NCBI GenBank assembly: GCA_021292165.1
Contig: CM037876.1
Span: forward strand, 119,355,379 to 119,419,378
DNA length: 64,000 nt
Origin: Shinisaurus crocodilurus
Lineage: Eukaryota; Chordata; Lepidosauria; Squamata; Shinisauridae
Direction of reading: 5' to 3'
Program-made: the position numbers and the translations under genes
Shown here: piece by piece, positions 9,176 to 19,093 of the stretch
Layout of the letters: the number at the start of each line of letters is the position of its first letter
Numbering within the stretch: the first letter of the stretch is position 1
Notes under the pieces: generated by a model
What the model saw: only the letters and a program-made list of their open reading frames with translations
Told to the model about the DNA's origin: nothing
Databases searched by the model: none

Positions 9176-10697
9176 GGAGAATGATCCTATGGCCCCTAAA
9201 TATTGTTGGGGGGGCATAGGATTGTTTGAATTCCCAGGTCCAAGGTCAGAGACAGCACTCTGACCTCAGAGTAGTGGTGGGGCCAGGACCGGTGCAGGGC
9301 AGTTTGGCGCCCCAGGCGAAATAATATTTAGCGCCCCCCCTCTCCAAAGCAATCCTGCTCTGCAAAAAAAAAAAACCCTGCGCCGCCACCACCAACCTAC
9401 CTTCACACACCCCCGCCCTGGCGGCGAGCGAGCGAGCAGGCAGGCGGCGCAGCGGGCGGGCGGGCGGGGGAGGCGCAGCGGCGAGCGAGCGAGTGGGCGG
9501 GCGAGTGGGCGGGCGGGCGGGGGGAGGCGCAGCGGTGAGCGAGCGGGCGGGCGAGTGGGCGGGCAGGCGGGGGGAGGCGCAGCGGCGAGCGGGCGGCGGT
9601 GGCGGGCGGGCGGGCGGGACGGTGGGGAGACGCGGCAGCGGCGGGTGGAGAGGCGGAGGCTTGGCGGGGGCGGCGCAGTGGAGGCGTGGCGGGGGCGGCG
9701 CAGCGGCAGCGAAGAGGAGCGCAGCGTTTCCGCGCCCTCTTCAGCCGCGCGCCCTAGGCAACCGCCTAGTTTGCCTAGCAGTAGCGCCGGCCCTGCGTGG
9801 GGCCGAGCCTGGAGTCGGCTCCTGGCTCGGCCCTCGAGGCGGCGGTGGCCAATCTCGCCATTCAGAGTGGCACGGAGCATTCTCTGCACCGCTTGAGCTG
9901 CTCGAGCCTCCGCTGCCGCCGCCGCCCGCATCCACCAGACCCCCCCGCCACCCTCCCGCAGCCGCCAGACCCCCCACCACCACCCCTGCCACCCCACCAC
10001 AGCCTACCTTCTCCGCGCCTCCGCCGCCTCCGCCTCCACCGCTGCCGGAGCCCCGCCCGCGCTCTGTTTTGGTGGGGGGAACCAGGGCAACAGGGCTTAA
10101 ACAGCCCTGTTGCCCTGGTTTCCCGCGCCAAAAACAGAGCATGGGGGTCCCGTCGTGTCACTTCCTCCACGACGGAAGGACGCGACGGGACCAGCGGACG
10201 GGGAGGCAGGCTCTCTGGAGAGCCAGAGAGCCTGCTGCAGGTAAGCTCGCGGTGGCCGAGTAGCTCGGCGGACACGAGCAGACCCGGTTCGGGCTGCTCG
10301 GCAACGTCCGGGCTACTTGGCTGCATCCCTACCTCAGAGCTGGGAATCGGAGCTCCGATCCACCTCCCCACCTCCTCACAGCCAGCGTGGACAGAACTGC
10401 ACCAGCTGCACTCTGAGGTCAGGAAAGTAACCTCAGAGAGGGGGTAATGGAGGTGTTTCAGGGGGCAGGGAGGAGAGGAGACTGGGGGTGGCCAGTATCC
10501 TGATGCTGCTCCAGCCTCATTCCTTCCCCCTCCGAAAAGCCCAGCTAGATAGCTGAAAATGGCCATCTAGGCAAAATGCAGAAGAGGAGGAGTAGAGAGG
10601 CAAAGATCGCCTCCGCTGCTCCTCCCGCTCTGCATAGGATGTCTATAATCCTCTGAGATCGGAGGCTTATGGCATCCCAACTGGATTGTGCCCTAAA
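9176..10697. mobile_element. GC-rich composite DNA element inserted in the CR1/L3 LINE
   Basis: About 1.5 kb of CpG-rich sequence separates two parts of one LINE. Left and right margins carry related TTTAGG...ATCC / GGAT...CCCTAAA sequence, suggesting terminal inverted repeats, but the exact ends and duplication are not certain. Inside lie a hAT unit (9284-9795) and a hairpin around 10055-10140: a CTCTGTTTTGG arm, a GGGCAACAGGGC arm and a TTAA centre. The same module occurs at 23213-23300. Overlapping open frames of 200-256 residues on both strands here are compositional. Confidence 0.55.
9284..9795. mobile_element. GC-rich hAT MITE, TSD NGTGGGGC
   Basis: The ends are CAGGACCGGTGCAGGGC and GCGCCGGCCCTG, flanked by GGTGGGGC (9276-9283) and CGTGGGGC (9796-9803), 7 of 8 matching. 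The ends match the elements at 22902-23464 and 60289-60440. The interior is tandem GGGCGGGCGAG-type repeats (9420-9640). No transposase. It is nested inside the larger GC-rich element. Confidence 0.7.
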
Positions 10698-10779
10698 TGC
10701 AGCAGAGGCAGGAAACCTTCTAAGGAGGTGGTTGGAACATGACAAGGGAGTCAAAGGAGTGCTAAAGCAGGATAAGGAG

Positions 10780-10953
10780 ATTCATAGATTTCATAGATCA
10801 TAGAGTTGGAAGGCGCCTACAAGGCTATTGAGTCCAACCCCCTGCCCAATGCAGGAAACTAGAGGAGGGGTCTCCCATCCAAGTAATAACCAGGCTTGAC
10901 CCTGCTTAGCTTTCCACACTCAGACAAGCTGAGCCAGCGTGAGCCACAGGCCT
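10780..10953 (-). mobile_element. SINE with 5S rRNA-derived head and CR1 tail (minus)
   Basis: On the minus strand the head matches 5S rRNA internal sequence: GGAAAGCTAAGCAGGGTCA, CCTGGTTATTACTTGGATGG, GAGACC. This covers the internal promoter box A/C region used by Pol III. The tail is the CR1 3' end (GGTTGGACTCAATAGCC, CTTCCAACTCTATGATCTATG). Other copies are 16994-17165 and 54199-54370. It sits in the CR1/L3 LINE. The call is a retroposon, not a 5S gene, because homology is lost at both ends of the 5S unit. Confidence 0.85.
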
Positions 10954-11208
10954 GTTTGTAGAGAAACTGTATGAATTCTTTGCATCTGTCTTCACTGCAG
11001 TTGTAGGGCAAATACCCATGCCTCAACTGACATTTTCATGAAGGGAATCTGAGGTATGGAGGCAACTAGTGGTGACAATAGATGAAGTTTTAGACCATAT
11101 TGACAAACTGAAAACAAACAAATCACCAGGATGGTATCCATTCAATACTTCTTAAAGAACCAAAATGTGAAATTGCTGAAGTTCTAATAAAAATATGTAA
11201 CATGTCCC

Positions 11209-11818
11209 TCGCCTAGACTACTGTAATGTGCTCTATGTGGGGTTGCCCTGGAAGACGGTTTGGAAGTTACAGCTGGTACAGAACGCGGTGGCTCGCCAGG
11301 TTAAGGGCAGCTGCCAGTGTGATCACATCACTCCAGTGCTTAAGGAGCTGCACTGCCTACCAGTTGCTTGCCGAGCCAAATTCAAGGTGTTGGTTTTGAC
11401 CTTTAAAGCCCTATACGGCTCCGGTCCAGTTTATCTCAAGGAGTGCCTCCAGCAACATCAAGCAGGCCGCTCAACAAGATCTGCCATGGACGGCCTTCTC
11501 CTTGTCCCATCAGCCAGAGCAGCCAGGCTGGACTAGGAAGAGGGCCTTTTCTGTGGCGGCCCCCAAGTTATTGAACTCCCTCCCCAGCGACCTTCGCCAT
11601 GCCCCCTCTTTGATGAGCTTCCACCATGTATTAAAAACTTGGTTTTTCAGGCGGGAATATGGGGTGGGTAAGGATTTTTTTTTAAAAAAAATATTATACT
11701 GTTTTAACTGTATTTTAATTCTGTTTTATTACTGTATTTTATTGATTGTACATTGCCCAGGGTGGCCGGGTGTCCAGCCAGATGGGCGATTCAAAAATGT
11801 AATAAATAAATAAATAAA
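11209..11818 (+). mobile_element. L2-like LINE 3' end, 5'-truncated
   Basis: It encodes the C-terminus of an L2/CR1-group ORF2: LDYCNVLYVGLPWKTVWKLQ, LVQNAVAR, HITPVLKELHCLPV, RAKFKVLVLTFKALYG. A short 3' UTR follows, ending in (AAATAAATAA)n at 11800-11818. The surrounding CR1/L3 sequence continues exactly on both sides, so this is a clean insertion. A frameshift lies near 11535. Confidence 0.8.
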
Positions 11819-12161
11819 GATTGGCCTCTGTACCAGAAGATAAGGTGGCCAATGTAATGCCAATTAAAAAAAAAATCCAGGGGGATCCAGAAAATTACAG
11901 GCTTAACATCTGTTCCATGTAAATTGGTGGAAAGCATTATGAAATATAAAATTACTAAGCATATAGAAGGGCAAACCCTGCTTAAAAAGAATCAACATGG
12001 CTGCTGCAAAAAGATACGTCCTTTCTCACTAATCTTTTAGAGTTTTTTGAGAGTGTCAGTAAGCATGTGGACAGGGGTGATCCAGTAGACATTGTGTACT
12101 TGGACTTTCAAAAGGCTTTTGACGAAGTCTCTCACCAAAGACTCCTGAGCAAATGTAGCAA

Positions 12162-12841
12162 TCCATATATATAAAAGAAGGTGTCCTGACTGACTGACTC
12201 ATCAACGCCCAGCTCAAACCGTTTAATCTAGGAACGTGAAAATTTGAAGGGACATTGCTTTTATGACGTAGACCCCCACTAAGGAAGGATTTTGGGAAAT
12301 TCCATCCCTAAGGGGGGCAAAATCACCCCACTCTCATATCTGCAGTTCTGCAAATAGGCCTCACCTCATAATTGCTGCAGGAGCCAACTTGCTGCAGGAG
12401 CCAATAGCAGCAGTTATGCAAATAGCCCATACGAAGCTTAGAATGTTTGTATGAATTCCTGCAGGGGGCAAAAGGGGTGGGTATGCAAATCTCCCCTAGG
12501 CCATTTCGAATGTTCCCTGAGGGGGTGAAAAGGGAAACTTTTTAAATGACTGACTGACTGACTGTTGTGTGTGGGGCATCGTCGCATAGGCTCCATCACG
12601 TTTAGACGGATCTACCCCAAACTTGGCATGCTCACTCTTCATCACCTGTAGACTCTCAGGATTAACCTGATTTCTCTTTAAGAACAGATATTTCTGTCAC
12701 AAAAGATTTCTGCTGCCAGCACCCAGCCTAAACGTTACACTTTCAGTTGGAGACAGTGCATCTTTTCTATACATGTTTCTTTTAAAAACAATTATACCAA
12801 ATCCTAAAATCCACGCAAGCGCAGCCGCGGGCAACAGCTAG
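12162..12841. mobile_element. Non-autonomous Helitron in CR1/L3 RT
   Basis: A 680 bp unit begins TCCATATATATAAAAG and ends with a GC-rich short hairpin region (CGCAGCCGCGGGC) followed by CTAG. It lies exactly between A (12161) and T (12842), with no target duplication. These are the defining Helitron traits: 5' TC, 3' hairpin plus CTRR, A^T target. Excision restores the LINE reading frame precisely. No Rep/helicase is encoded. GACTGACTGACT repeats occur near both ends (12190s and 12550s). Confidence 0.85.
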
Positions 12842-14035
12842 TAATGGCATAAAAGGAGAGGTCCTCTTATGGATTTGTAACTGGTTAAAGAACAGACAGT
12901 AGAGGGAATAAATGGACAGTTCTCACAACTGATAGATATAAACAGTGGGACCTATACTGGCACTGGCACTTTTTAACTTGCTCATAAATGATGTGGAGTT
13001 AGGGGTGAGCAGCGATGTGGCCAGGTTTGCACATGACATCAAATTATTTAAGGTACTTAAAACAAAAAGGGATAGCAAAGGGCTCCAAAAGGATCTCAGC
13101 GCATTAAAATGGTAAATGTGGGTCAATGTAAGCACATTGTGATCCACAAGTGATGCATGTTGGGGCAAAAAGTCTTAACCTGACATATATGCTGATGGGG
13201 ACTGAGCTGGCAACAATTGTTCAGGAAAGGGTTGTTGAGGTTGCTGCGGAAAGCTCAATGAAGATGTTGACCCAGTGCATGGCTGCTGTGAAGAGGGCAA
13301 ATGCCATGCTGGGGATCAATATGAAAAGAATCAGAAATAAAACTGCCAATATGATAATGCCCTTATACAAATTTATGGTGCAACCACACTTGGAATACTG
13401 TGTACAGTTCTAGTCACTGCACCTCCAAAAGGATATTGTAGAGCTGGAAAAGGTGCAGCAGGAAAGACAACCAAAATGATCAAGGGGTTGGAGCAACTCC
13501 CCCATGAGGAAAGGTTATAACATTGGGGGTGGGGTTAGCTTAGAAAAAAGATCTGTGAGGGGGTATTAAATTATAATAGATGTGTATAAAATTGTGCATT
13601 GCATGGAGAGAGTAGATAGGGAAAAGTTTTGCTCCCTTTCTCATAATACTAGAACCTGGGGTCATCCAATGAAGCTGAATGGTGGGAGATTCAGGACTGA
13701 CAAAAGAAAATACTTGTTCACACAGTGCTTAGTTAAACTATGGAATATGCAGTGATGGCCACCAACATGGATGGCTCTAAAGGGGGATTAGACAAAATCA
13801 TGGAAGATAAGGGTATCAATGGCTACTAGTCATGATGGCTATATATTACCTTCAGTATCGGAGGCAGTATGTTTCTCAATTCCAGTTACTGAGGAGCATG
13901 AACGGGAAGGTGCTGTTGCATTCATATCCTGTTTGTGAGCTTCCCATAGGCATCTGGCTGTCTGCTGTGGGAACAGAATGCTGGACTAGATAGGCCTTTG
14001 GTTTGATCCAGCACGGCTCCTCTTATGGTTCTATT
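12842..14035 (+). mobile_element. CR1/L3-like LINE, C-terminal RT and 3' end
   Basis: It continues from 12161 (NGIKGEVLLWICNWLKNRQ), then an LFNLLIND-type palm region near 12970. The catalytic FADD motif has decayed (AHDIKLF at 13030). Next come the thumb ([11 protein letters not shown] near 13378-13411) and a 3' region ending at a GGACTAGATAGGCCTTTGG / GATCCAGCACGGCTC motif typical of L3/CR1 3' ends. Several stops. The 3' end motif also occurs in reverse at 37879-38005. Confidence 0.75.
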
Positions 14036-14300
14036 TTCATGACAAAAGAGGACATGTGGAAGTTTATAATATGAATGGTTTGGAAATAAGGTTTTCTCCC
14101 TCTCCCATAATACTAGAATTTATAATCACCCAATGAAACTGATTGGCAGTAGGTTCAGGACTGACACATATAGTATAGAATTATCTTGTGGAATTCACTA
14201 ACCCAAGAGGTAGTGATGGCTCCTAGCTTTAAAACAAGATTAGCCAATTTCATGGAAGATTGGTCTATCATGGCTTATTTTCCCTCCGTGATCATGCAAA
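14036..14300 (+). mobile_element. Second CR1/L3 3'-end fragment
   Basis: The sequence repeats, in diverged form, the part of the upstream element at about 13585-13850 (tttctccctctcccataat..tagaat, cccaatgaaactgat, gattagccaattt). It is therefore an adjacent second fragment or a tandem duplication of the same LINE. No coding value. Confidence 0.5.
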
Positions 14301-14518
14301 CCCAGCCTCACTCTGCAAAATTCGTGATTCTGTTTCCCAGCTTCTGATGTGCAGGTAAAGCAGGAATTGTAATCTGCACGGTTCATTTTAGTATGAAACT
14401 AAAAAGATATATTACAGATTATTTAACATGGAGTACAAGGAAGTGATCTTTTATATGGGTGCTAATGAAAACTAAGCAAGAAGGTGTATCCTTGCTGTAT
14501 GTAACCCATCTGCTACTG

Positions 14519-14591
14519 CAGTGTTCTCCAACCTTGAGTCCCCAGATGTTTTTGGCCTACAACTCCCAGCATGCCCCAGCCAGCATAGCTG
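14519..14591. mobile_element. Half-length hAT-like MITE, perfect TSD TGCTACTG
   Basis: It begins CAGTGTTCTCCAACCTTG and runs through CAACTCCCAGCATGCCCC, with TGCTACTG on both sides (14511-14518, 14592-14599). Full members of the family are palindromic; this copy has only one arm, yet has a perfect 8 bp duplication. Confidence 0.75.
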
Positions 14592-14599
14592 TGCTACTG

Positions 14600-15957
14600 C
14601 TTTCAGAGGCAAAACAGCTGGAATATGCAGAGAAGCAACAATTCCTTGACTCAGAATCCTTGGATTTGGATCAAAGTTACCACACTACAGACCTGGCACT
14701 TGACTACAGTGTGGGGAAAGGCATTTTCTAGCATGTAACAAGAGCATCACTAAATAACCTAGGATGTATGTGTCAGATATTAGGATGTAAAGTCCTCTAA
14801 CACTGCAGGGGGGGGGGGAATTCTCTTTCAGAAATGTGAGGCTTCGAAGATGGGGTATACCGTTTGAAATCAGATTCTTCAGCAGGCAGAAAAGAGCCGA
14901 GAATTACATAGTGGCAGAAGAAAGCTTAAATTAATGATTGTGAACTGATTGAGATCAGTAAGCCAAGTTAGCTGAACAGGGACAATGAACTTCAAAAGAT
15001 TTTAACAAAATGAAAGCATGATGCCTGTGACCATGACCAAAATTACAAAAGCATGGACTCGTCCAGAAACATGTGTTGCAGTCCTCGAGAACCTCTCGTT
15101 TCCTTTGTGACTCACATTACATTTAATGTTCCATTTGTTCTTAATTTACGTTTAAATGAAATCATGATCAAGTCCACTTTTAAGCATGGGTTTTGTGAGC
15201 AAGAAAGAACTGGACCCAGTTAGCATACCTAGAAGAAAACTTGAGTTAGATTTTTATTTAATCTTTGAATGAAAGTTTGTATTGGACGAGAAGGCAAGAC
15301 ATTTTCCTAGATTCAGAGAAGAACCAAGCCGAAGGGAGCATGTATAGTCCCTTGTGGGAGGCCTGGAGCACAGCTCCCTTTTGGCCCATCAGGGACTAAG
15401 GGGCTCTCTCTGAGGAGACCTGAAGATTGGAAGAGAGAACAGAGAGACTGAAGAGATTACAAGGAGGAAGGAAATTTTTAAAAACCATCCAGAGAAGACT
15501 ATGGAATAGAGAGAAGCTGCTGCCTTCAGCCCTCACACCATTATTATACAACAGCATTTCCACTGGCAGGGTTGAATCAGAGCCTGAGGCGTACATCTAT
15601 ATCCTAGGACTGTGTAGTCAGAAACCGGTCTGAGAAACTTTGAACATTCCAGTGTGTCTAACTCATTTATTGGACTCCATCTCCTCTTATTGTGTTGCTT
15701 AGAGACTGACTTTAAATTGTATTGTGGGAATGTGTTCCTCCTCCCCTCTTTCTTCTTTCCTGTTAAATAAATCCTAGCTCTGGCTCCTCCTGCCACATTC
15801 TGTTGTGTTGTCCATTGGTTGTTTCCCCTACCTCCTTTCAGGAAACTTGGGGGTGGGCTGGAGGCAACACACACTATTTTGGAGCCCTGCCATTCGCCAC
15901 CCCGCATACATTCCACTATGGTTTGAACCCAGGTCTCTTTGTTTCCTCTATAACAAG
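14600..15957. other. Unassigned intergenic sequence
   Basis: There are no LINE motifs, LTR ends or gene-like frames longer than 127 codons, and those present overlap on opposite strands without recognisable domains. A G-run at 14810-14818 is the only notable feature. Confidence 0.5.
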
Positions 15958-15964
15958 GGATTGC

Positions 15965-16653
15965 CAGGGATGGGGACTTGGACTCCAGGACTCAACTCGT
16001 GAGTCGGACTGAGTCCCCCCCGTGACTCGACTCGGACTCGAGTCCCAATATTTTTAATGGGACTCGAGACTCGACTCGGGACTCGAGACCAAGGACTCTT
16101 CAACATCCCTGGTGTGCCAGAAGGAGTGGAGAGAAGTGCGATTGCTGGCAAAGATTTTATTTTTTAAAATCATTTTCCTAAAATGCAACCTTTCAGACAT
16201 TTGGGGTTTGGCTGCCTCTGCCTGCCTGTTTGGGGTTCCCAGCGTCCTCTGCCTGCCTGGTCTCTTCTTAACCAGTTCCACAGTTTGAATTGTCCAAGAC
16301 AAAGGCCTCTGCCTGCCTGCTTTGGTGTTCCCTGCCTCCTCTGCCTGCCTGGTTATTTTTATTTTGGGTTGGTCTGCCTGGTCTGTTCTTGTCAAAATCA
16401 GTTGCACAGTTTTGAAATAAAAAGGCACACTTGTGTCTAGAATTTATTTCAGCCACACATCTGAAGTAGCCTTATTTTGTTGGGAAAAAAACCCCATTGA
16501 GTTAATAGGAACTCGTGGAGTCAGCTTTGGGAGTGACTCGTGACTCGTGAGTCACCATTTTGGACCAAGGACTCGAGACTCGGACTCGAGACTCGGGTCC
16601 AAAGACTCGTGACTCGACTCGTGACTCGAGACCAAGGACTCTTCAACATCCCT
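15965..16653. mobile_element. Second GACTCGAGTC-array hAT-like element, TSD GGATTGC
   Basis: It starts CAGGGATGGGGACT and ends AACATCCCT, flanked by GGATTGC (15958-15964 and 16654-16660). Subterminal arrays of GACTCGAGAC/ACTCGACTCG units lie at 15990-16100 and 16515-16635, as in 3826-4768. An internal end-like CATCCCTGG at about 16106-16115 suggests a partial internal copy. The centre (16140-16460) differs from the other element: instead of GC-rich hairpins it has repeated CCTCTGCCTGCCTG blocks. No transposase. Confidence 0.7.
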
Positions 16654-16719
16654 GGATTGCTGGTACGAAAGTAAGGCTATGTTAGTTCTGCAGGGATTAG
16701 CTGCCATCTATTCATTACC

Positions 16720-16918
16720 CTTTGGATTATTTATTTTATTTTTCATTTTAAGAACATGTATACCATCTTTTTGCAATTAGCATTGCAGGTGGCTAAGAGA
16801 ATAAAGCATAATTTAAAAATACAAATATTGTAAAATACAAAATTACAAAATACATAGCAGCAACCAGACTAAAACACACCACAGTACAAAAACAGAGCAA
16901 TAAAAACAGTAGCTCATT

Positions 16919-16955
<37 letters not shown>

Positions 16956-16993
16956 CTAAACCAGACAACTATTTAAAATTAAACCAAATTATG
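16720..16993 (-). repeat. AT-rich LINE-3'-like tract with (CA)n
   Basis: AT-rich sequence resembling 6169-6308 and 37130-37200, with a (CA)n run at 16923-16952. It is probably the 3' UTR of an antisense L2-like LINE whose body continues at 17172-17570 beyond a SINE insertion. Confidence 0.4.
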
Positions 16994-17165
16994 CAGGCCT
17001 GTGGCTCACGCTGGCTCAGTTTGTCTGAGTGTGGAAAGCTATGCAGGGTCAGGCGTGGTTATTACTTGGATGGGAGACCCCTCCTCTAGTTTCCTGCATT
17101 GAGCAGGGGGTTGGACTCAATGGCCTTGTAGGCCCCTTCCAACTCTATGATCTATGAATCTATGC
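16994..17165 (+). mobile_element. SINE with 5S rRNA-derived head and CR1 tail
   Basis: The head GTGGAAAGCTATGCAGGGTC..GGTTATTACTTGGATGGGAG matches 5S rRNA. The tail GGTTGGACTCAATGGCCTTG..CCTTCCAACTCTATGATCT matches the CR1 3' end at 20798 and 33190. A short TATGCA-like direct repeat is at both edges. Confidence 0.85.
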
Positions 17166-17171
17166 ATCAAA

Positions 17172-17570
17172 GACCTGGAGAAACAGGACAGAGTCTGCCT
17201 GGCCCTGAAGGGTAAAAAGGATGGTACCAGATAGATCTCCTTTGAGAGGCAGTCCATATTCAGGCCTACTACCCAGTGGTCACCTGCCTAAACTCTTTAG
17301 GTTGGGGCACCCAAAGAAAGGCATCCAGTTAAAGTCTCAGCCACCAAGCAGGTTCATAGGAGAGCAGGTGCTCCTTTAGGTACCCCAATCCCTGAGTATT
17401 TAGGGCTGTATAGGTCAATATGAGCACCCTGAATTGTGCCTGGAATCAAAACGGAGAGTTTAATAACTAATATAATATGCTCAGAATAGTAAACCCCTGT
17501 CAATAGCCTTGGGGCTCTGTTCTGAACCAGTTTTCAAAGGTAGCCCCCAAGTATAACACCATACCCTCCA
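17172..17570 (-). mobile_element. Antisense L2-like LINE fragment
   Basis: The segment shares order and short motifs (CTGTTCTGAACCAG, a TTGTGCC/TTGGGCC block) with 37240-37640, where the minus strand encodes a recognisable LINE C-terminus. Here it is too decayed for protein evidence. Confidence 0.4.
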
Positions 17571-18205
17571 ACATTTCACAGATGAAAATAGAGACACACA
17601 TGTGAATTTGTAAGAGGTATGGTTAAGCAACATGAAGGTGAGATCAAAAGGGTGTGGCCAGGCAACACGAGGGCATAGCCAAGGGTATGGGCAGGCAACC
17701 AAAGGGCATGGTCAAGTACAAAAGTTATTAGAGGAAACACACAGAACTGCAGTATTTTAAGCACAGAAATCTTTGAATTTATAATAGTATTTAACATTTA
17801 GATACCCCTGAGTGTGCAAAGTGGTTCACAGGCCCACCCGGCAAGCTCCTATTTTCTCCACTCAGAAAAAAAAAAGTGGGCTCTATTGTACTTGATTAAA
17901 AAAAAAAACAAGAACAACAACACTGTGATTGAACAATAATGCCAAAATGGAATGACAATGTTTGTTGCTGCTATTTGAGGTAGTTGGGATTTTTTCTTTC
18001 TTTCTCTTGAGGAGGGTGTGTTTCCTGCTAACTCCCTTCTAATGCATTTTTAAAAAACCAATCCAAAATCCCTGCAGAATAATCCTAATCATTACTGTAG
18101 AGAGCTTTCTCCATGGCACTTCAGCATGTGTTAGAAAAAGACTTTCACATGGGGTACACAGGGAGAGCCAAGTAAAATTTACCACTGCTCTGAAAACAGA
18201 GTAAC
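17571..18205. other. Unassigned intergenic sequence
   Basis: No gene or well-defined element. Short repeated GGTATGG/GGCAAC motifs at 17620-17710 suggest a small degenerate tandem repeat. Confidence 0.45.
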
Positions 18206-18300
18206 AGTGCAATCATATGCATGTGTACTCAGAAGTAAGTCCTATTACATTCAATGGGACTTACTCACAGGAAAGTGTGTATAGGATTACATCCTAAAGT
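18206..18300. repeat. Palindromic MITE-like repeat (AAGTAAGTCC..GGGACTTACT)
   Basis: GTGCAATCATATGCATG at the left is inverted as GTGTATAGGATTACAT at the right, around AAGTAAGTCCTATT..AATGGGACTTACT. Similar half-units are at 43488-43555 and, more diverged, 35090-35275 and 58980s. Abundant short palindromic repeats of this type occur in squamates; the superfamily is not assigned. Confidence 0.5.
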
Positions 18301-18525
18301 ACAGAAGTCCTTTCCATAAAACTCAAAGCGGAACGCCACAACACAAGCAAAGGAGTTACTGCCACTTAGTTTCAGTGTCACCAGGCAGCCTGTTTCATGT
18401 TTTATACCAAAGGAAAGCACTTTGCCACATTTAGAAACAAAAGTCAAAGTTACATAGTGCATCAGTTGTGGATTTGGAAAGAGCAGGAAAAAGATAGCCT
18501 CAAAGCAATCTCGTACCTTTTATGG

Positions 18526-18668
18526 CAGGGGTGAGAATTGTGCAGCCCTCTAGATGTACCGTAGTTGGACTGCAACTCCCAGCTGCCCTCGCCAGCAGAG
18601 CCAATGGTGAGGAATGCTGGGGGTTGTAGTCCAACAACATCTAGAGGGCCACACAATTCCCACCCCTG
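18526..18668. mobile_element. hAT-like palindromic MITE, TSD TTTTATGG/T
   Basis: The terminal repeats CAGGGGTGAGAATTGTG and CACAATTCCCACCCCTG flank a near-palindrome (GTTGGACTGCAACTCCCAGC / GCTGGGGGTTGTAGTCCAAC). Flanking 8-mers TTTTATGG (18518-18525) and TTTTATGT (18669-18676) match at 7 of 8. Confidence 0.8.
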
Positions 18669-18947
18669 TTTTATGTAAATCAAATATTCACCGCATTTGG
18701 CACAAAGAAAAGTGCATGGACAAACAGAACTGCTTGCAGGGCAATCTCTTACTTTTTGTTTTAAAATTGTATGGATTGGCACAAATACAACAGGTGAAGC
18801 TTACCCACCCACCCCACACCCCCAAACATGGCACTTCAGAGAGAAGGGGAAGTTTCTTGCATTTCCTTCTGACACTGTAACCTCACCTGTTAGAGGCACA
18901 GAGTCAGCTCTGTTAGGAAATAAAATCTTTGGCAATATAAAGATAGG

Positions 18948-19093
18948 AATCAGTGAGAGCCAGTGTGGAGTAGTGGTGAGAGTGTTGGACTGGGACTCGG
19001 GAGATCCGGGTTCTAGTCCCCGCTCGGCCATGAAACTCACTGGGTGACTTTGGGCCAGTCACTGCCTCTCAGCCTAACCTACCTCACAAGGTA
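18948..19093 (+). mobile_element. CORE-SINE, 5' half
   Basis: The tRNA-like head GAGAGCCAGTGTGGAGTAGT..GGGTTCTAGTCCCC (A and B box-like) is followed by the core GTGACTTTGGGCCAGTCACT. It stops in the core-tail region, where the CR1 at 19094 begins. Confidence 0.85.

Larger units (their letters stand above)
10698..12161 (+). mobile_element. CR1/L3-like LINE, N-terminal half of reverse transcriptase (with nested insertions)
   Basis: The LINE resumes after the GC-rich element and carries RT signatures. Around 11105 is a TNKSPG-like motif, from 11825 the EDKVANVMPI..DPENYRL..S region, and at 12060-12155 VDRGDPVDIVYLDFQKAFDEV, which is RT motif A with its first catalytic Asp. A 5S-headed SINE (10780-10953) and an L2-like 3' end (11209-11818) are nested in it. 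The element is broken at 12161 by a Helitron and continues at 12842 in the same frame. Stops and indels make it inactive. Confidence 0.8.

Noticed and set aside
9266..10566. Several overlapping frames of 113-256 codons on both strands
   Set aside because: They lie in a CpG-rich composite DNA element and tandem GGGCGGGC repeats. Low-complexity translations, mutually overlapping, no domain.
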